Assembly: GCA_902388455.1 (NCBI GenBank)
Contig: CABMPD010000020.1
Coordinates: forward strand, 1-38,083
Direction of reading: 5' to 3'
DNA from: an uncultured Alistipes sp.
GTDB lineage: Bacteria; Bacteroidota; Bacteroidia; Bacteroidales; UBA932
Length of the DNA stretch: 38,083 nucleotides
The translations under genes were made by a program, and so were the position numbers. Below are positions 1 to 7,663 of this stretch, piece by piece. The notes beneath the pieces were generated by a model, which saw only the letters and a program-made list of their open reading frames with translations, was not told where the DNA came from and searched no databases. Every line of letters begins with the position of its first letter. Positions within the stretch are counted from its first letter, which is position 1.

Positions 1-93
1 CTTGGCCTGCAGGATGATTTCCCAGATGGCCGGAACCTCTTCCATAGCAGCCGGCCGCAGCCTATATCCGTTATCAATGTGTATATCGTTCAT
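1..93 (-). CDS. GNAT-like N-acetyltransferase, N-terminal fragment (runs off the window)
   Basis: Only the first 31 codons are present; the gene continues past the left edge. The peptide starts MNDIHIDNGYRLRPA and continues with a helix-like stretch ending in WEIILQAK. A strand of the type YRLRPA followed by an acidic, amphipathic helix is the usual opening of GCN5-related N-acetyltransferases, which transfer an acetyl group from acetyl-CoA to an amine. The catalytic acetyl-CoA-binding motif is not in the window, so the family call is tentative. The start codon overlaps the stop of the upstream gene by 4 bp (ATGA), so it is the last visible gene of the long minus-strand run and probably translationally coupled. 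Confidence 0.5.
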   Translation of the reverse strand, partial: MNDIHIDNGYRLRPAAMEEVPAIWEIILQAK

Positions 94-320
94 GCTTCAG
101 GATTCCCGTCGGTCTTTTGGTCTGGGCGTATTTTGCTTCTCCGTCTGCGTACTGCATAGAACCCTGCCATTATGAAATCGATTACGGCTATGATAAAAGG
201 TGCTGAAGTGAAAACTGCCGATCCACGGTATCCGAGCAGGGCCCATATCAAGAGTCCGCATCCTATCACTGCGTAAATTATTGCGTTGGTTTTATCCGAA
301 TATTGCTTTGCCATAATCAT
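90..320 (-). CDS. small two-helix membrane protein, function unknown
   Basis: A 76-residue protein if it begins MIMAKQYSDK; a start two codons later (position 314, 74 residues) is equally possible. The upstream start is preferred because it overlaps the stop of the preceding gene as TAATG, a common coupling arrangement. Two hydrophobic segments are visible, at about residues 14-31 and 39-57. They are followed by an Arg-rich stretch (VRRRRSKIR) that should face the cytoplasm, and a polar tail ending NPEA. I recognise no family. It lies between a DMT-like membrane protein and a GNAT-like gene and is evidently transcribed with them. No function is proposed. Confidence 0.65.
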   Translation of the reverse strand: MIMAKQYSDKTNAIIYAVIGCGLLIWALLGYRGSAVFTSAPFIIAVIDFIMAGFYAVRRRRSKIRPDQKTDGNPEA

Positions 321-688
321 TACTTCATGAATACGAAGTACACCGCCAGGATAAGGCAGACGAAGGCGGCGATATGGTTCCAGTGGAAGGTCTGGCCCTT
401 GAAGACCAGAATCGTGAACAGGGAGAAGACGGTCAGGGAGACTACTTCCTGTATCACCTTGAGCTGGACGAGGTTGAAGGGGCCGCCGTTGTCCACGAAG
501 CCTATGCGGTTGGCGGGGACCTGGAAGGAATACTCGAAGAGGGCGATACCCCACGAGAAGAGGATGACCCCGATCAGGGGCCAGTTGTCGATGAGCTTCA
601 TCTCCTGCAGCTTGAGGTGTCCGTACCATGCGAAAGTCATGAATACGTTGGACACCATCAGCAGCAGTACAGTATAGAATCCAGTCAT
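320..688 (-). CDS. DMT-family membrane protein (DUF486 type)
   Basis: A 122-residue, very hydrophobic protein with about four membrane helices, at roughly residues 4-22, 37-52, 85-99 and 105-120. The opening (MTGFYTVLLLMVSNVFMTFAWYGHLK) and the central region with FEYSFQVPANRIG match the small DUF486 proteins, relatives of half-size drug/metabolite transporters that probably work as dimers. The length is normal for that family. The substrate is unknown; the family is mostly uncharacterised. It lies 24 bp downstream of the nitroreductase lipoprotein gene and overlaps the next small membrane-protein gene at its stop codon, so all are probably one transcript. Confidence 0.85.
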   Translation of the reverse strand: MTGFYTVLLLMVSNVFMTFAWYGHLKLQEMKLIDNWPLIGVILFSWGIALFEYSFQVPANRIGFVDNGGPFNLVQLKVIQEVVSLTVFSLFTILVFKGQTFHWNHIAAFVCLILAVYFVFMK

Positions 689-712
689 ATCGTAAACTGA
701 ATCAGAAGAAAG

Positions 713-1354
713 TTAATCCACGAACTGAATCTTTGAGGCATCGCGGTCCTTGGCTGCAGGACTCTCGGCGGGATAACCGAATCCGATGCAGTAGAGCAGC
801 TCATAGCCCTCGGAGAAGCCCAGGCGCTTCAGGTAATCAGCGGCCTCGGGCGACTTCATGAACCTTACAGGTCCGCCTAAGCAGCACGAGCCGATACCCA
901 TGGACCAGGCCGAGAGAATCATGTTCTCACCGAGCAGGCCGCAGTCGATGGACGACATGTCGTAGGAGGGGTCGTGGGCGATGAAGACCACGGTGGGCGC
1001 ATTGCGGAACATATTCTTGAACGAAGGGTCCTCGGCTGCGCGGGGATTGGCCTTGACAAAGAGCTCAGTCACTCCGTCGATGAACTCGGGGGAATCCACC
1101 ACGCGGATCTCCCAGGACTGGCGGTTTATCCCGTTGGGCGCGTTGATGCCGCACTCGAGAATCGTCTTCATGGTATCGCGTCCCACAGCCACAGGCTGAT
1201 ACTGACGCACACTGCGGCGGGTCATAATGTTCTCAATCACAATGTCGGAGACACTCTTTTCAGAAGCAGTGCTCCCGGTTCCGGAACCATTCCCGCAGGA
1301 GGTCAGGGCCACGGCGCATACCAGGGCCGCGGCAGATATTCTAAAAAGTTTCAT
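713..1354 (-). CDS. nitroreductase-family lipoprotein
   Basis: A 213-residue protein. The start at 1354 is chosen because it gives a clean lipoprotein signal: a Lys/Arg N-terminus, a hydrophobic core and a lipobox LTSC with the lipidated Cys at residue 20. An open frame extends further upstream but runs into the neighbouring gene. After a Gly/Ser-rich linker comes an FMN-dependent nitroreductase fold. Visible parts are the RRSVRQYQ phosphate-binding opening, APNGINRQSWE near the flavin, and a C-terminal GFGYPAE segment. Enzymes of this family use NAD(P)H to reduce nitro compounds, quinones or flavins. Export as a lipoprotein would place it outside the cytoplasm, where NAD(P)H is scarce, so its electron donor is an open question. 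It sits 26 bp downstream of the cysteate synthase-like gene. Confidence 0.85.
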   Translation of the reverse strand: MKLFRISAAALVCAVALTSCGNGSGTGSTASEKSVSDIVIENIMTRRSVRQYQPVAVGRDTMKTILECGINAPNGINRQSWEIRVVDSPEFIDGVTELFVKANPRAAEDPSFKNMFRNAPTVVFIAHDPSYDMSSIDCGLLGENMILSAWSMGIGSCCLGGPVRFMKSPEAADYLKRLGFSEGYELLYCIGFGYPAESPAAKDRDASKIQFVD

Positions 1355-1380
1355 AACCGGTTTATACTTAAAATTAAACA

Positions 1381-2673
1381 CTAAGCAAACAGTTTCTCTA
1401 TCTCCCGCACGATCCGGTCCTTGTCCTCCGAGGGAGAGATGACCAGCGAGGGCTTGAGCCAGTGCACCTTGCAGTCCTTCTTGAAGTGCTGCTCGCCGCC
1501 GCCTGTGATATTGAGCATTATCACGTCGTCGCGGCCCACGGCACCGGCCTTCACGGCCTGCTCCAGACCGGCCAGCGCGGCACCCGAGGCGGAGTAGATG
1601 TCCACTCCCTCCAGCTCCTTGAACATGGCGGCGCAATGGCGTATCTCGGCGTTGGTCACGGCATACACATCTCCATGCGTGTCGCACAGACAGTCGTACA
1701 CTCCTCCGGCGAGCGAATAGGGCGGGCGTCTGTTGGAGAGCACCTTGGCGTCAATCATCGCGGCCTTCTGACGGGCCTCGTCGTCATCGAAAGGCAGCAG
1801 GTCCCTCTGACCGGCCTTCCATGCGTCGTACATCGGCAGGAAAGGCACGTTCTGCACCGTATGCAGCTTCATCTGAGCCGTACCGAAGCGGCCGTCCTCC
1901 AGCAGACGAAGATTGGCCTCACGGGCCGCAATGGCTCCTGTGCCGCTGCCTATGGCCTGGAAGTATGCGTCGGGTATCCGGCCGATCTCCACAGTGGCCG
2001 AGAGTACGGTCGTACCCATGCCGTCGCGGCGGGCCACATTCTTCGCGCCTCCCTCGTCGATGAACATTCCCGAGCTGCAGGCAGCCTGCGACAGGGCGAT
2101 GGCGTCGAAATAGTCGCTGCCTTTGGGAGCGCAGACGAGCCTGACGCAGTCCTTGATGGGCTTCTCGAACCAGAGAGCGTCGATATTGTCCTCAGGCACG
2201 CAGAGCAGCAGGGGGATGTCGTTCTCCGAGCAGACCTTGGCGAAGGCCCTGGCCGTATTTCCGGCGGAAGCCACCGTCAGTATCTGCCTGCAGTCCTTGG
2301 GCAGACGGCCGCATACGGAATAGGCCTCGGTCTCCTTGAACGAGCAGGTCTTCATCAGTGCCCCGCGCTCAGGCCAGTAGCCGGAAAATGCAATATAAAG
2401 GTTGCCCAGACCGAGGTGACGGGCCAGTCCCTCGCTCCTGTATGTCACGGTGGTGGCTGAGTCCTGCAGCAGGCGGTGTACCGGCAGCCAGTCGGCGAAG
2501 CGGTAGAATCCCCAGTTGCTGCCCTTGACGTCTATCTGCTTCTTCTGATAGACCGTGCGCACCAGCGAGGGCTTAGGCGATTCGGGGTCAGCCAGCATCC
2601 AGCCGCTGTCCGGAAATATCCGTCCGGTAGCCACATTCATCAGTGAGTACACTGTAGGAGTAAAATTCTTCAT
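1381..2673 (-). CDS. cysteate synthase / threonine synthase-like PLP enzyme
   Basis: A 430-residue fold-type II PLP enzyme. The Schiff-base lysine is probably Lys113 in CSFKETEAY. SAGNTARAF (from residue 136) is the substrate/phosphate loop of the threonine synthase group, and NITGGG near the C-terminus should hold the PLP phosphate side. From memory, Bacteroidota homologues with the same hallmark strings (YWPERGA, LWFEKPIKDC, EGGAKNVARRDGM) are annotated as cysteate synthase, which makes L-cysteate from O-phosphoserine and sulfite. In some Bacteroidota cysteate feeds sulfonolipid (capnine) synthesis. Ordinary threonine synthase remains the main alternative; no thrA or thrB lies nearby to support it. 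The gene is 24 bp downstream of the Hdr-like membrane subunit and so probably shares its transcript. Confidence 0.75.
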   Translation of the reverse strand: MKNFTPTVYSLMNVATGRIFPDSGWMLADPESPKPSLVRTVYQKKQIDVKGSNWGFYRFADWLPVHRLLQDSATTVTYRSEGLARHLGLGNLYIAFSGYWPERGALMKTCSFKETEAYSVCGRLPKDCRQILTVASAGNTARAFAKVCSENDIPLLLCVPEDNIDALWFEKPIKDCVRLVCAPKGSDYFDAIALSQAACSSGMFIDEGGAKNVARRDGMGTTVLSATVEIGRIPDAYFQAIGSGTGAIAAREANLRLLEDGRFGTAQMKLHTVQNVPFLPMYDAWKAGQRDLLPFDDDEARQKAAMIDAKVLSNRRPPYSLAGGVYDCLCDTHGDVYAVTNAEIRHCAAMFKELEGVDIYSASGAALAGLEQAVKAGAVGRDDVIMLNITGGGEQHFKKDCKVHWLKPSLVISPSEDKDRIVREIEKLFA

Positions 2674-2697
2674 GGCGTGTATATCGTTAAGTTGTTA

Positions 2698-4509
2698 TTA
2701 ATTCATATTCTGAGCCACTACCTCGGCGAAATCGCTCACCTTCTTAGGCGAATAGGGGGAGAATGTCTTCAGGCACAGGGGGCAGGCGGTGACAATCCTC
2801 TCGGGCGAGGCGTACATCAGGTTGTCCAGGGCCTTCAGGGTAATGTCCTTGCGGTCCTCGTAGGACAATGTCAGGGAGCCCAATGACCCTCCGCAGCAGA
2901 TGCTCTCGTCGTGGTGCTTTTCCGCCTCCACCAGCTCTCCGGCAGCGCTCAGCACCCTCCGGGGCTGACGGTACACCTTGCAGCCGCGTCCCAGCTCGCA
3001 GGGGTCGTGGTAAACCATCTTCTCGCCTGAGTTCCTGAGAGTTATGCGTCCAAGCCGCACAAGCTCGTCGAAGTATTCGGTATAATGCACGATGCGGATG
3101 CCCTTGAGGTCGTAGTTCTCGCGGAAGACCTTGTAGCATATAGGGCAGGAGAGCAGCAGGGTAGTGGCTCCGCTCTGCCGTATCAGTTCGGTGTTGCGGC
3201 GGATCATTTCCTGAGCCCTTTCATCCCTTCCGGCCAGTATCAGAGGCCGTCCGCAGCATATACCGCCGTCGCGGTCCATGAAGCTCCAATCCACTCCGGC
3301 ATGGTCCAGGACGGCCGCTACGGCCTTGGAAATGACGGGGGTGAGCTGAGTCATGCAGCCGGCATAGTAGAGGACTTTCTCCTGGGAGTTCTCTACGCCC
3401 TCCGGTAGGCTGTAGGAGGTAAAATAACTGTAGTCCGCAGGGGCGGGAGCGGCCCGGAGTCCTCTCAGGCTCCGCTTGATGTTGCAGGAGTCCACGCCTA
3501 CGGGGCAGACGGCGACGCACTTGCCGCACATCAGGCATTTGTCCGCGCTCTCCTCGCAGCGGGCCCAGTTGCGGCGCCTCAGCAGACGGTTGAAATATAC
3601 CGTGGCGAAGCGCAGGTTCTTCTTCTGGCCCATCATCGGACATGCGTCGATGCACATTCCGCAGTTGGAGCAGGAGTATATCTGGGCGATGGAATAGCCT
3701 TTGCGGGGATGGGAGACCTTGATGCCGGCATTGCGCAGCACTATCAGGAAGGCCTCCGTCGGGATATGCATGTACCGGGTGAAGGGCAGCAGTACGAAGA
3801 AGGTGCCGAGGAGGGTGGAGTAGGCCCACCAGGTCGGCAGGATGTGGTAGGTGTTGGTCAGGAAGTTGCTGAACAGCCAGTACATCGGGCGGGTGAGGAA
3901 GCTGCCTCCGGCAATACCGGCGGTGAAGCTTTCGGCGAGGAGTCTGACGGGGAAAATGGCCCACAGGCAGTACATGGCAAGACGGTCCGGTATCTGGTTC
4001 CTGGTGGTCCTGCGCATGCCGAACATCATCGAGCGTATGCGCTTGAACATGGCCAGGAAGACTCCGCTGAGCACCACGAGCAGGAAGAAGTCCATCAGGA
4101 AGAAGAAGAACGAGCCCTTGAGGGTGTGGTCTGTCTCCATCACGAAGAACCTGAAGAACACGGGGTAGTAGAAGGTCGAGAGACGGTCAGGCACGAAGAG
4201 CCAGGTCTCGATGTGGCCCAGGACTATCAGCATGAACCATCCGAAGGCGATGCTCGAGTGCATGTAGCCCAAGAGGGGCTTGCGCTTCCATATCTTGGTA
4301 TGCAGGAGGACGTCGCAGATGATGTCCTTGAGATTTATGACCCAGAGTCTGGGATTGATCAGGGAGAGGAAGAACTTCTTTCGGTCCGCGGCCGGCAGCT
4401 GTACGATGACCCGGATGATCCCTATGACGAGATAGGTGAGGATGAAGATCATGCCTATCACGAAGGGGAGGACGAAATCGTTGTATCCTGATATGAACCT
4501 GTCTTTCAC
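2698..4509 (-). CDS. membrane-bound Fe-S oxidoreductase: cytochrome-b-like domain fused to HdrD-like domains
   Basis: A 603-residue fusion. Residues 1-260 hold about five to six membrane helices with histidines that could ligate b-type haem (His84, His99, His128, His222, His248). Two [4Fe-4S] motifs follow (Cys280/283/286/290 and Cys325/328/331/335). Two CCG domains for non-cubane clusters come last (Cys384, Cys418-419, Cys455/458; and Cys504, Cys538-539, Cys576/579), all complete. This architecture matches the HdrE-HdrD/DsrMK group and ETF:(methyl)menaquinone oxidoreductases (EMO). Such proteins pass electrons between soluble partners and membrane quinones. The start overlaps the stop of the small HdrC gene by 4 bp, so it should be the membrane anchor of the Hdr-like complex encoded just upstream. 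The direction of electron flow and the substrate cannot be read from sequence. Confidence 0.9.
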   Translation of the reverse strand: MKDRFISGYNDFVLPFVIGMIFILTYLVIGIIRVIVQLPAADRKKFFLSLINPRLWVINLKDIICDVLLHTKIWKRKPLLGYMHSSIAFGWFMLIVLGHIETWLFVPDRLSTFYYPVFFRFFVMETDHTLKGSFFFFLMDFFLLVVLSGVFLAMFKRIRSMMFGMRRTTRNQIPDRLAMYCLWAIFPVRLLAESFTAGIAGGSFLTRPMYWLFSNFLTNTYHILPTWWAYSTLLGTFFVLLPFTRYMHIPTEAFLIVLRNAGIKVSHPRKGYSIAQIYSCSNCGMCIDACPMMGQKKNLRFATVYFNRLLRRRNWARCEESADKCLMCGKCVAVCPVGVDSCNIKRSLRGLRAAPAPADYSYFTSYSLPEGVENSQEKVLYYAGCMTQLTPVISKAVAAVLDHAGVDWSFMDRDGGICCGRPLILAGRDERAQEMIRRNTELIRQSGATTLLLSCPICYKVFRENYDLKGIRIVHYTEYFDELVRLGRITLRNSGEKMVYHDPCELGRGCKVYRQPRRVLSAAGELVEAEKHHDESICCGGSLGSLTLSYEDRKDITLKALDNLMYASPERIVTACPLCLKTFSPYSPKKVSDFAEVVAQNMN

Positions 4510-4835
4510 TTCTTTTGGTAGATTTTAGTTACACTTAGTATCAGATGCCTGGTGTTGATGCCGCGGGGGCAGACTATCAGGCATTTGCCGCAGAGCATAC
4601 AGTGGGAGACCATCCTGAGGGCCTCGTCCTCGCGGCCTCGTCCGAGCAGCAGTATCACCCTCCTCAGGTTCATGTCGCTGTGTCCGGCCGTGGGGCAGGA
4701 GGCAGCGCATGAGCCGCAGGCCATGCACTTGAGCACGTCCGGCTCCTCGCGGGCAAGCTCCTCGAATCTGGTCCTGTCGAACTTGTCCAGATTGATGGCG
4801 GAGCTGGGTGATATGCCGTATCCGAAATCTATCAT
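4506..4835 (-). CDS. HdrC-like dicluster ferredoxin subunit (short)
   Basis: A 109-residue soluble protein that is almost entirely a two-cluster ferredoxin domain. Cys37/40/43/47 (CMACGSCAASCP) and Cys79/82/85/89 (CMLCGKCLIVCP) each have the CX2CX2CX3CP form of a [4Fe-4S] site. The spacing of the two motifs and the short helical linker match HdrC, the electron-wire subunit of heterodisulfide-reductase-type complexes. It overlaps the HdrA-like gene upstream and the membrane HdrD/E-like gene downstream by 4 bp each. Tight translational coupling suggests fixed stoichiometry, with this subunit bridging the flavoprotein to the membrane protein. Confidence 0.9.
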   Translation of the reverse strand: MIDFGYGISPSSAINLDKFDRTRFEELAREEPDVLKCMACGSCAASCPTAGHSDMNLRRVILLLGRGREDEALRMVSHCMLCGKCLIVCPRGINTRHLILSVTKIYQKK

Positions 4836-5857
4836 TGCTCCTGGAGGTATTCGTGAATACTTGTAGCGGCGGCCCTGGCCTCTGCCATGGTCTCAGGCAG
4901 GGTCTTGGGACCGGTGCATGCTCCGGCGTAGAACACTCCCGTGCAGTATGACGCCTGGGCGGCCGTGAGGGAGTCCTTGGGCTTGAGGAAGCCGTCCTCC
5001 ATGGTGGAGAGCGCGAGGGTACGCGCGATGGGATCCACGGCTCTGTTGTGGGACATTCCGGCCATCAGCACCAGCAGATCGAGAGTGACCCTGAGCGGCT
5101 TGCCGGAGAGGGTGTCCTCGGCCTTGACGAAGAGATGCCCGTCCTTGTCCTCGGAGACCTCCGAGACGCGGCCCCGGACGAAGATTACGCCGTATTTCTT
5201 CTGGGCCTCGAGATACATGTCCTCGTATCCGCGGCCGAACATTCTCAGGTCCATGTAGAAGCAGTAGACCACCGCGTCGGGGAACTGCTGCTTGATCTCG
5301 CAGGCCTGCTTTACCGCAGTGGCGCAGCAGACCTTGGAGCAGTAACGGTTGCCCACCTTCTCGTCGCGGGAGCCCACGCAGTGCACGAAGCCTATGCGGC
5401 GGGGATTGTCGACGGCAGGCACCGGTATACCGGAGAAATAATCCTCCAGGTCAGCGTTCGTGATGACCCGGTCGTAAATGCCGTAGCCGTATTCCTCCTT
5501 CTTGGATGCGTTGAAAAGGGTGAAGCCGGTGGTCAGCAGCAGGGCGTCGGCCAGGACTGAGAGGCCGTTGGAGAGGATGACATTGTAACCTCTCTCGAGC
5601 TTATTGACCTGAGTCACCTCCGTGGAGGTGAACCACTTGATCCGTCCCATCGAGGCCGTCAGCTGACTCAGGACGTCCTCCGCCGGTGTGCCGTAGGGGA
5701 AGAGCCTGTCCCAGCGGCCTAAATGTCCGCCTAAGCGGCTATCCCTCTCCACGAGGAATACGGTATAGCCCATTGCGTCCAGGGCGCGGGATGCCTCTAT
5801 TCCGGCCGGTCCTCCGCCGATTACCACTATATTGCGCTGTTGATTGCTTATTTCCAT
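4832..5857 (-). CDS. HdrA-like FAD/Fe-S flavoprotein, short form
   Basis: A 341-residue flavoprotein. The N-terminal Rossmann fold has GGGPAG at residues 14-19, an acidic end of strand two (VERD) and a following RLGGHLGRW. A second dinucleotide-fold region lies near LLLTTGF. The HdrA signature is present: FVHCVGSRD followed by YCSKVCC (Cys160, Cys173, Cys177, Cys178), which in HdrA binds a [4Fe-4S] cluster. The C-terminal half ends with the FAD-contacting FYAGACTGPKTLPETMAEA. The extra N-terminal and C-terminal ferredoxin domains of methanogen HdrA are absent. In this it resembles the short HdrA of sulfur-oxidation (sHdr) and QmoA systems. It lies 9 bp after the HdrB-like gene and overlaps the HdrC-like gene by 4 bp. 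Confidence 0.88.
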   Translation of the reverse strand: MEISNQQRNIVVIGGGPAGIEASRALDAMGYTVFLVERDSRLGGHLGRWDRLFPYGTPAEDVLSQLTASMGRIKWFTSTEVTQVNKLERGYNVILSNGLSVLADALLLTTGFTLFNASKKEEYGYGIYDRVITNADLEDYFSGIPVPAVDNPRRIGFVHCVGSRDEKVGNRYCSKVCCATAVKQACEIKQQFPDAVVYCFYMDLRMFGRGYEDMYLEAQKKYGVIFVRGRVSEVSEDKDGHLFVKAEDTLSGKPLRVTLDLLVLMAGMSHNRAVDPIARTLALSTMEDGFLKPKDSLTAAQASYCTGVFYAGACTGPKTLPETMAEARAAATSIHEYLQEQ

Positions 5858-5866
5858 ATATGAAGA

Positions 5867-6940
5867 TTAGAAGATTCTGATATTGGCAGGGCTGGCGGGG
5901 ACTCCGAGGTCCTTGCCGCCCAGACCCTTGTATTTACTGGATTTGTCGTACTTCACGCCCATTTTGTCCAGAAGCGGCTCGACCGCCACCTGATGCATCT
6001 GCAGTCCGAGGTCCCAGGGGTCGTAGCCCATGACCAGCGCGGCCACCTCCTCGGAGGACAGCACGGGGATGCCGTAGCCGGGAGTGTCGCCGTAGGTCTT
6101 GCCGGTGGTCTCGGCTATGACGTACTGCCAGCGGTCCAGGAAGTAGTTGCAGCCCGGGCAGTTGGTGATGATCAGGTCGGGGTGGAAGGGTTCCATCGAC
6201 TCGAACTTCTTATAGGTGTTGGTCAGCGAGTATCCTCTGTTGGCCTTGACCAGGTACTGCCTGAAACCGAAGCCGCAGCAGTGCCTCCGCTCGGGGTAGT
6301 CCACCACGCTGCCGCCGAGGGCCTCCACCAGTCCGGCCAGGACGCGGGGATATTCGGCTCCGCCCACGGACTTGGAGGGGAAAATCTTGGAATAGTGGCA
6401 GCCGATGTGCTCCACCACTTTCAGGGGCTCTCCGGTATGCACGTTGATCAGCGGGTACTTGGCCTGCTCGGATATCAGGAAGCGGTAGTGATACATCATG
6501 TCGCTGGAGTGCATCAGAAAGTCCGGCTTTACGAACTCCCTTTTACATGCCTTCCACAGCAGCTCGTGTATCTTCTCCTCGATCTCGGGATGCTCCTCCC
6601 AGGTCTGGAGTATCTCGCTGTGCAGACCGAAGGAGGTCACGCACGATACCACGAAATTCTTATAGCCCGCCTGGTTCATAAGGGAGAACTGGCGGGCAAT
6701 GATGGTCATGGAAGTTTCCTCGGGAGTAGTGTCGCTGTGGTAGGCTATGCCGCCGCAGGTGGTGTGGAGGGGATCCTCGTAGAAGTCCTTGCCGAAGCGG
6801 TTGCGCACTATGTCCAGAAAGGCCTGCTCTGCGCCCGGATTGAAGTTCTGGCGGATGCAGCTGCGGGCGTAGAAATACTTGTCATCGGGTATCTCTTTCT
6901 GGAACTCGGACCATATTTTTTTCTTTCCTTCGTAATTCAT
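5867..6940 (-). CDS. HdrB-like CCG-domain subunit
   Basis: A 357-residue protein of the heterodisulfide reductase subunit B group. The C-terminal CCG domain is complete: Cys181 (HIGCHYS), Cys221-222 (CCGFG) and Cys261/264 (CPGC), the ligand set of a non-cubane [4Fe-4S] site. The N-terminal CCG domain is degenerate: Cys28, a single Cys62 in TTCGG where a CC pair is expected, and Cys100 followed by VTS instead of CxxC. So only one canonical cluster of this type is expected; the N-terminal site, if occupied, must differ. In relatives HdrB carries the substrate-reducing or thiol/disulfide site. The gene is 6 bp after the larger HdrC-like gene and 9 bp before the HdrA-like gene. Confidence 0.88.
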   Translation of the reverse strand: MNYEGKKKIWSEFQKEIPDDKYFYARSCIRQNFNPGAEQAFLDIVRNRFGKDFYEDPLHTTCGGIAYHSDTTPEETSMTIIARQFSLMNQAGYKNFVVSCVTSFGLHSEILQTWEEHPEIEEKIHELLWKACKREFVKPDFLMHSSDMMYHYRFLISEQAKYPLINVHTGEPLKVVEHIGCHYSKIFPSKSVGGAEYPRVLAGLVEALGGSVVDYPERRHCCGFGFRQYLVKANRGYSLTNTYKKFESMEPFHPDLIITNCPGCNYFLDRWQYVIAETTGKTYGDTPGYGIPVLSSEEVAALVMGYDPWDLGLQMHQVAVEPLLDKMGVKYDKSSKYKGLGGKDLGVPASPANIRIF

Positions 6941-6946
6941 GCGGTA

Positions 6947-7651
6947 CTACTGATTCTGTTGGTTAAGGTGCTCACCATGAGTCTCATTGAACACTTCATT
7001 GAAATACTCTTCCTCGCTCAGTCCCATCTCCTGAGCCTTCTTGCGCGAGAGGTCCTTAATCTTCTCGACCCGGGCCGAGCCGCCTGTCACGTCGAATATC
7101 TTCTGCAGGTCGTCAAGGGATTCACGGGCAATCTTGCGCAGGGGACCCGGGCCGCTCTTTCCGTAGTTGGCACCCACGCGGTCGTACACGTCCTGCAGAT
7201 GGTCCTCAATCCATTTGCCCACCGTCCCATACTCGGGATGGGAGGCGTACTTGAAGGTCTCGGGATGGACGCAGTAACCGTAATTGAGGACATTGCCGCA
7301 GAGCACCTTTGCTAAGGCATACTGCTGCCGGCCTTTCTCGGACTCCACGAAGTAGCCCAGCTCGACGGAGAGGGTGCGAAGGGCGATGATGACCTGTCCG
7401 GGGGCATTGGTTCTGGGGCAGCGTGTCACGCAGGACATGCACTCACCGCAGTACCATATCGTATCGCTCTTGAGCAGTTTGATGATCTCCTCGTCGTCCT
7501 GGGTCTGGACGATGTTTACGATGTTCTTGGGATTGTAGCGGTAGAATTCGGCAGCCGGGCACACGGCGGTGCAGGTCCCGCAGTTGATGCAGGCCTTCAG
7601 TCCCTCCTGGAGCCGGACGTCGCTCATCAGCCGTTCGTATATCTTACCCAT
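6947..7651 (-). CDS. HdrC-like dicluster ferredoxin subunit (long)
   Basis: A 234-residue protein. The N-terminal third carries two [4Fe-4S] motifs, Cys21/24/27/31 (CINCGTCTAVCP) and Cys68/71/74/78 (CGECMSCVTRCP), with the PKNIVNIVQ linker typical of HdrC. The remaining 150 residues are helical and charged, without membrane segments. It is the second HdrC-like subunit in the cluster and stands first, 12 bp after carB. Two HdrC proteins, one HdrB, one short HdrA and an HdrD-like protein parallel the subunit count of sHdr complexes (two C, two B, one A). Its job is inferred to be electron transfer between the HdrB-like and HdrA-like subunits in the cytoplasm. Confidence 0.88.
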   Translation of the reverse strand: MGKIYERLMSDVRLQEGLKACINCGTCTAVCPAAEFYRYNPKNIVNIVQTQDDEEIIKLLKSDTIWYCGECMSCVTRCPRTNAPGQVIIALRTLSVELGYFVESEKGRQQYALAKVLCGNVLNYGYCVHPETFKYASHPEYGTVGKWIEDHLQDVYDRVGANYGKSGPGPLRKIARESLDDLQKIFDVTGGSARVEKIKDLSRKKAQEMGLSEEEYFNEVFNETHGEHLNQQNQ

Positions 7652-7663
7652 AATGATTGCGGT

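Noticed and set aside
1381..2673. Plain annotation as threonine synthase
   Set aside because: The fold and PLP motifs agree, but the recalled Bacteroidota homologues with the same conserved strings are classed as cysteate synthase, and no threonine genes are nearby. It is kept only as the alternative.
5993..7315. Plus-strand open frame of 440 codons opposite the HdrB and HdrC genes
   Set aside because: Antisense shadow; the minus-strand frame holds all cluster-binding motifs.
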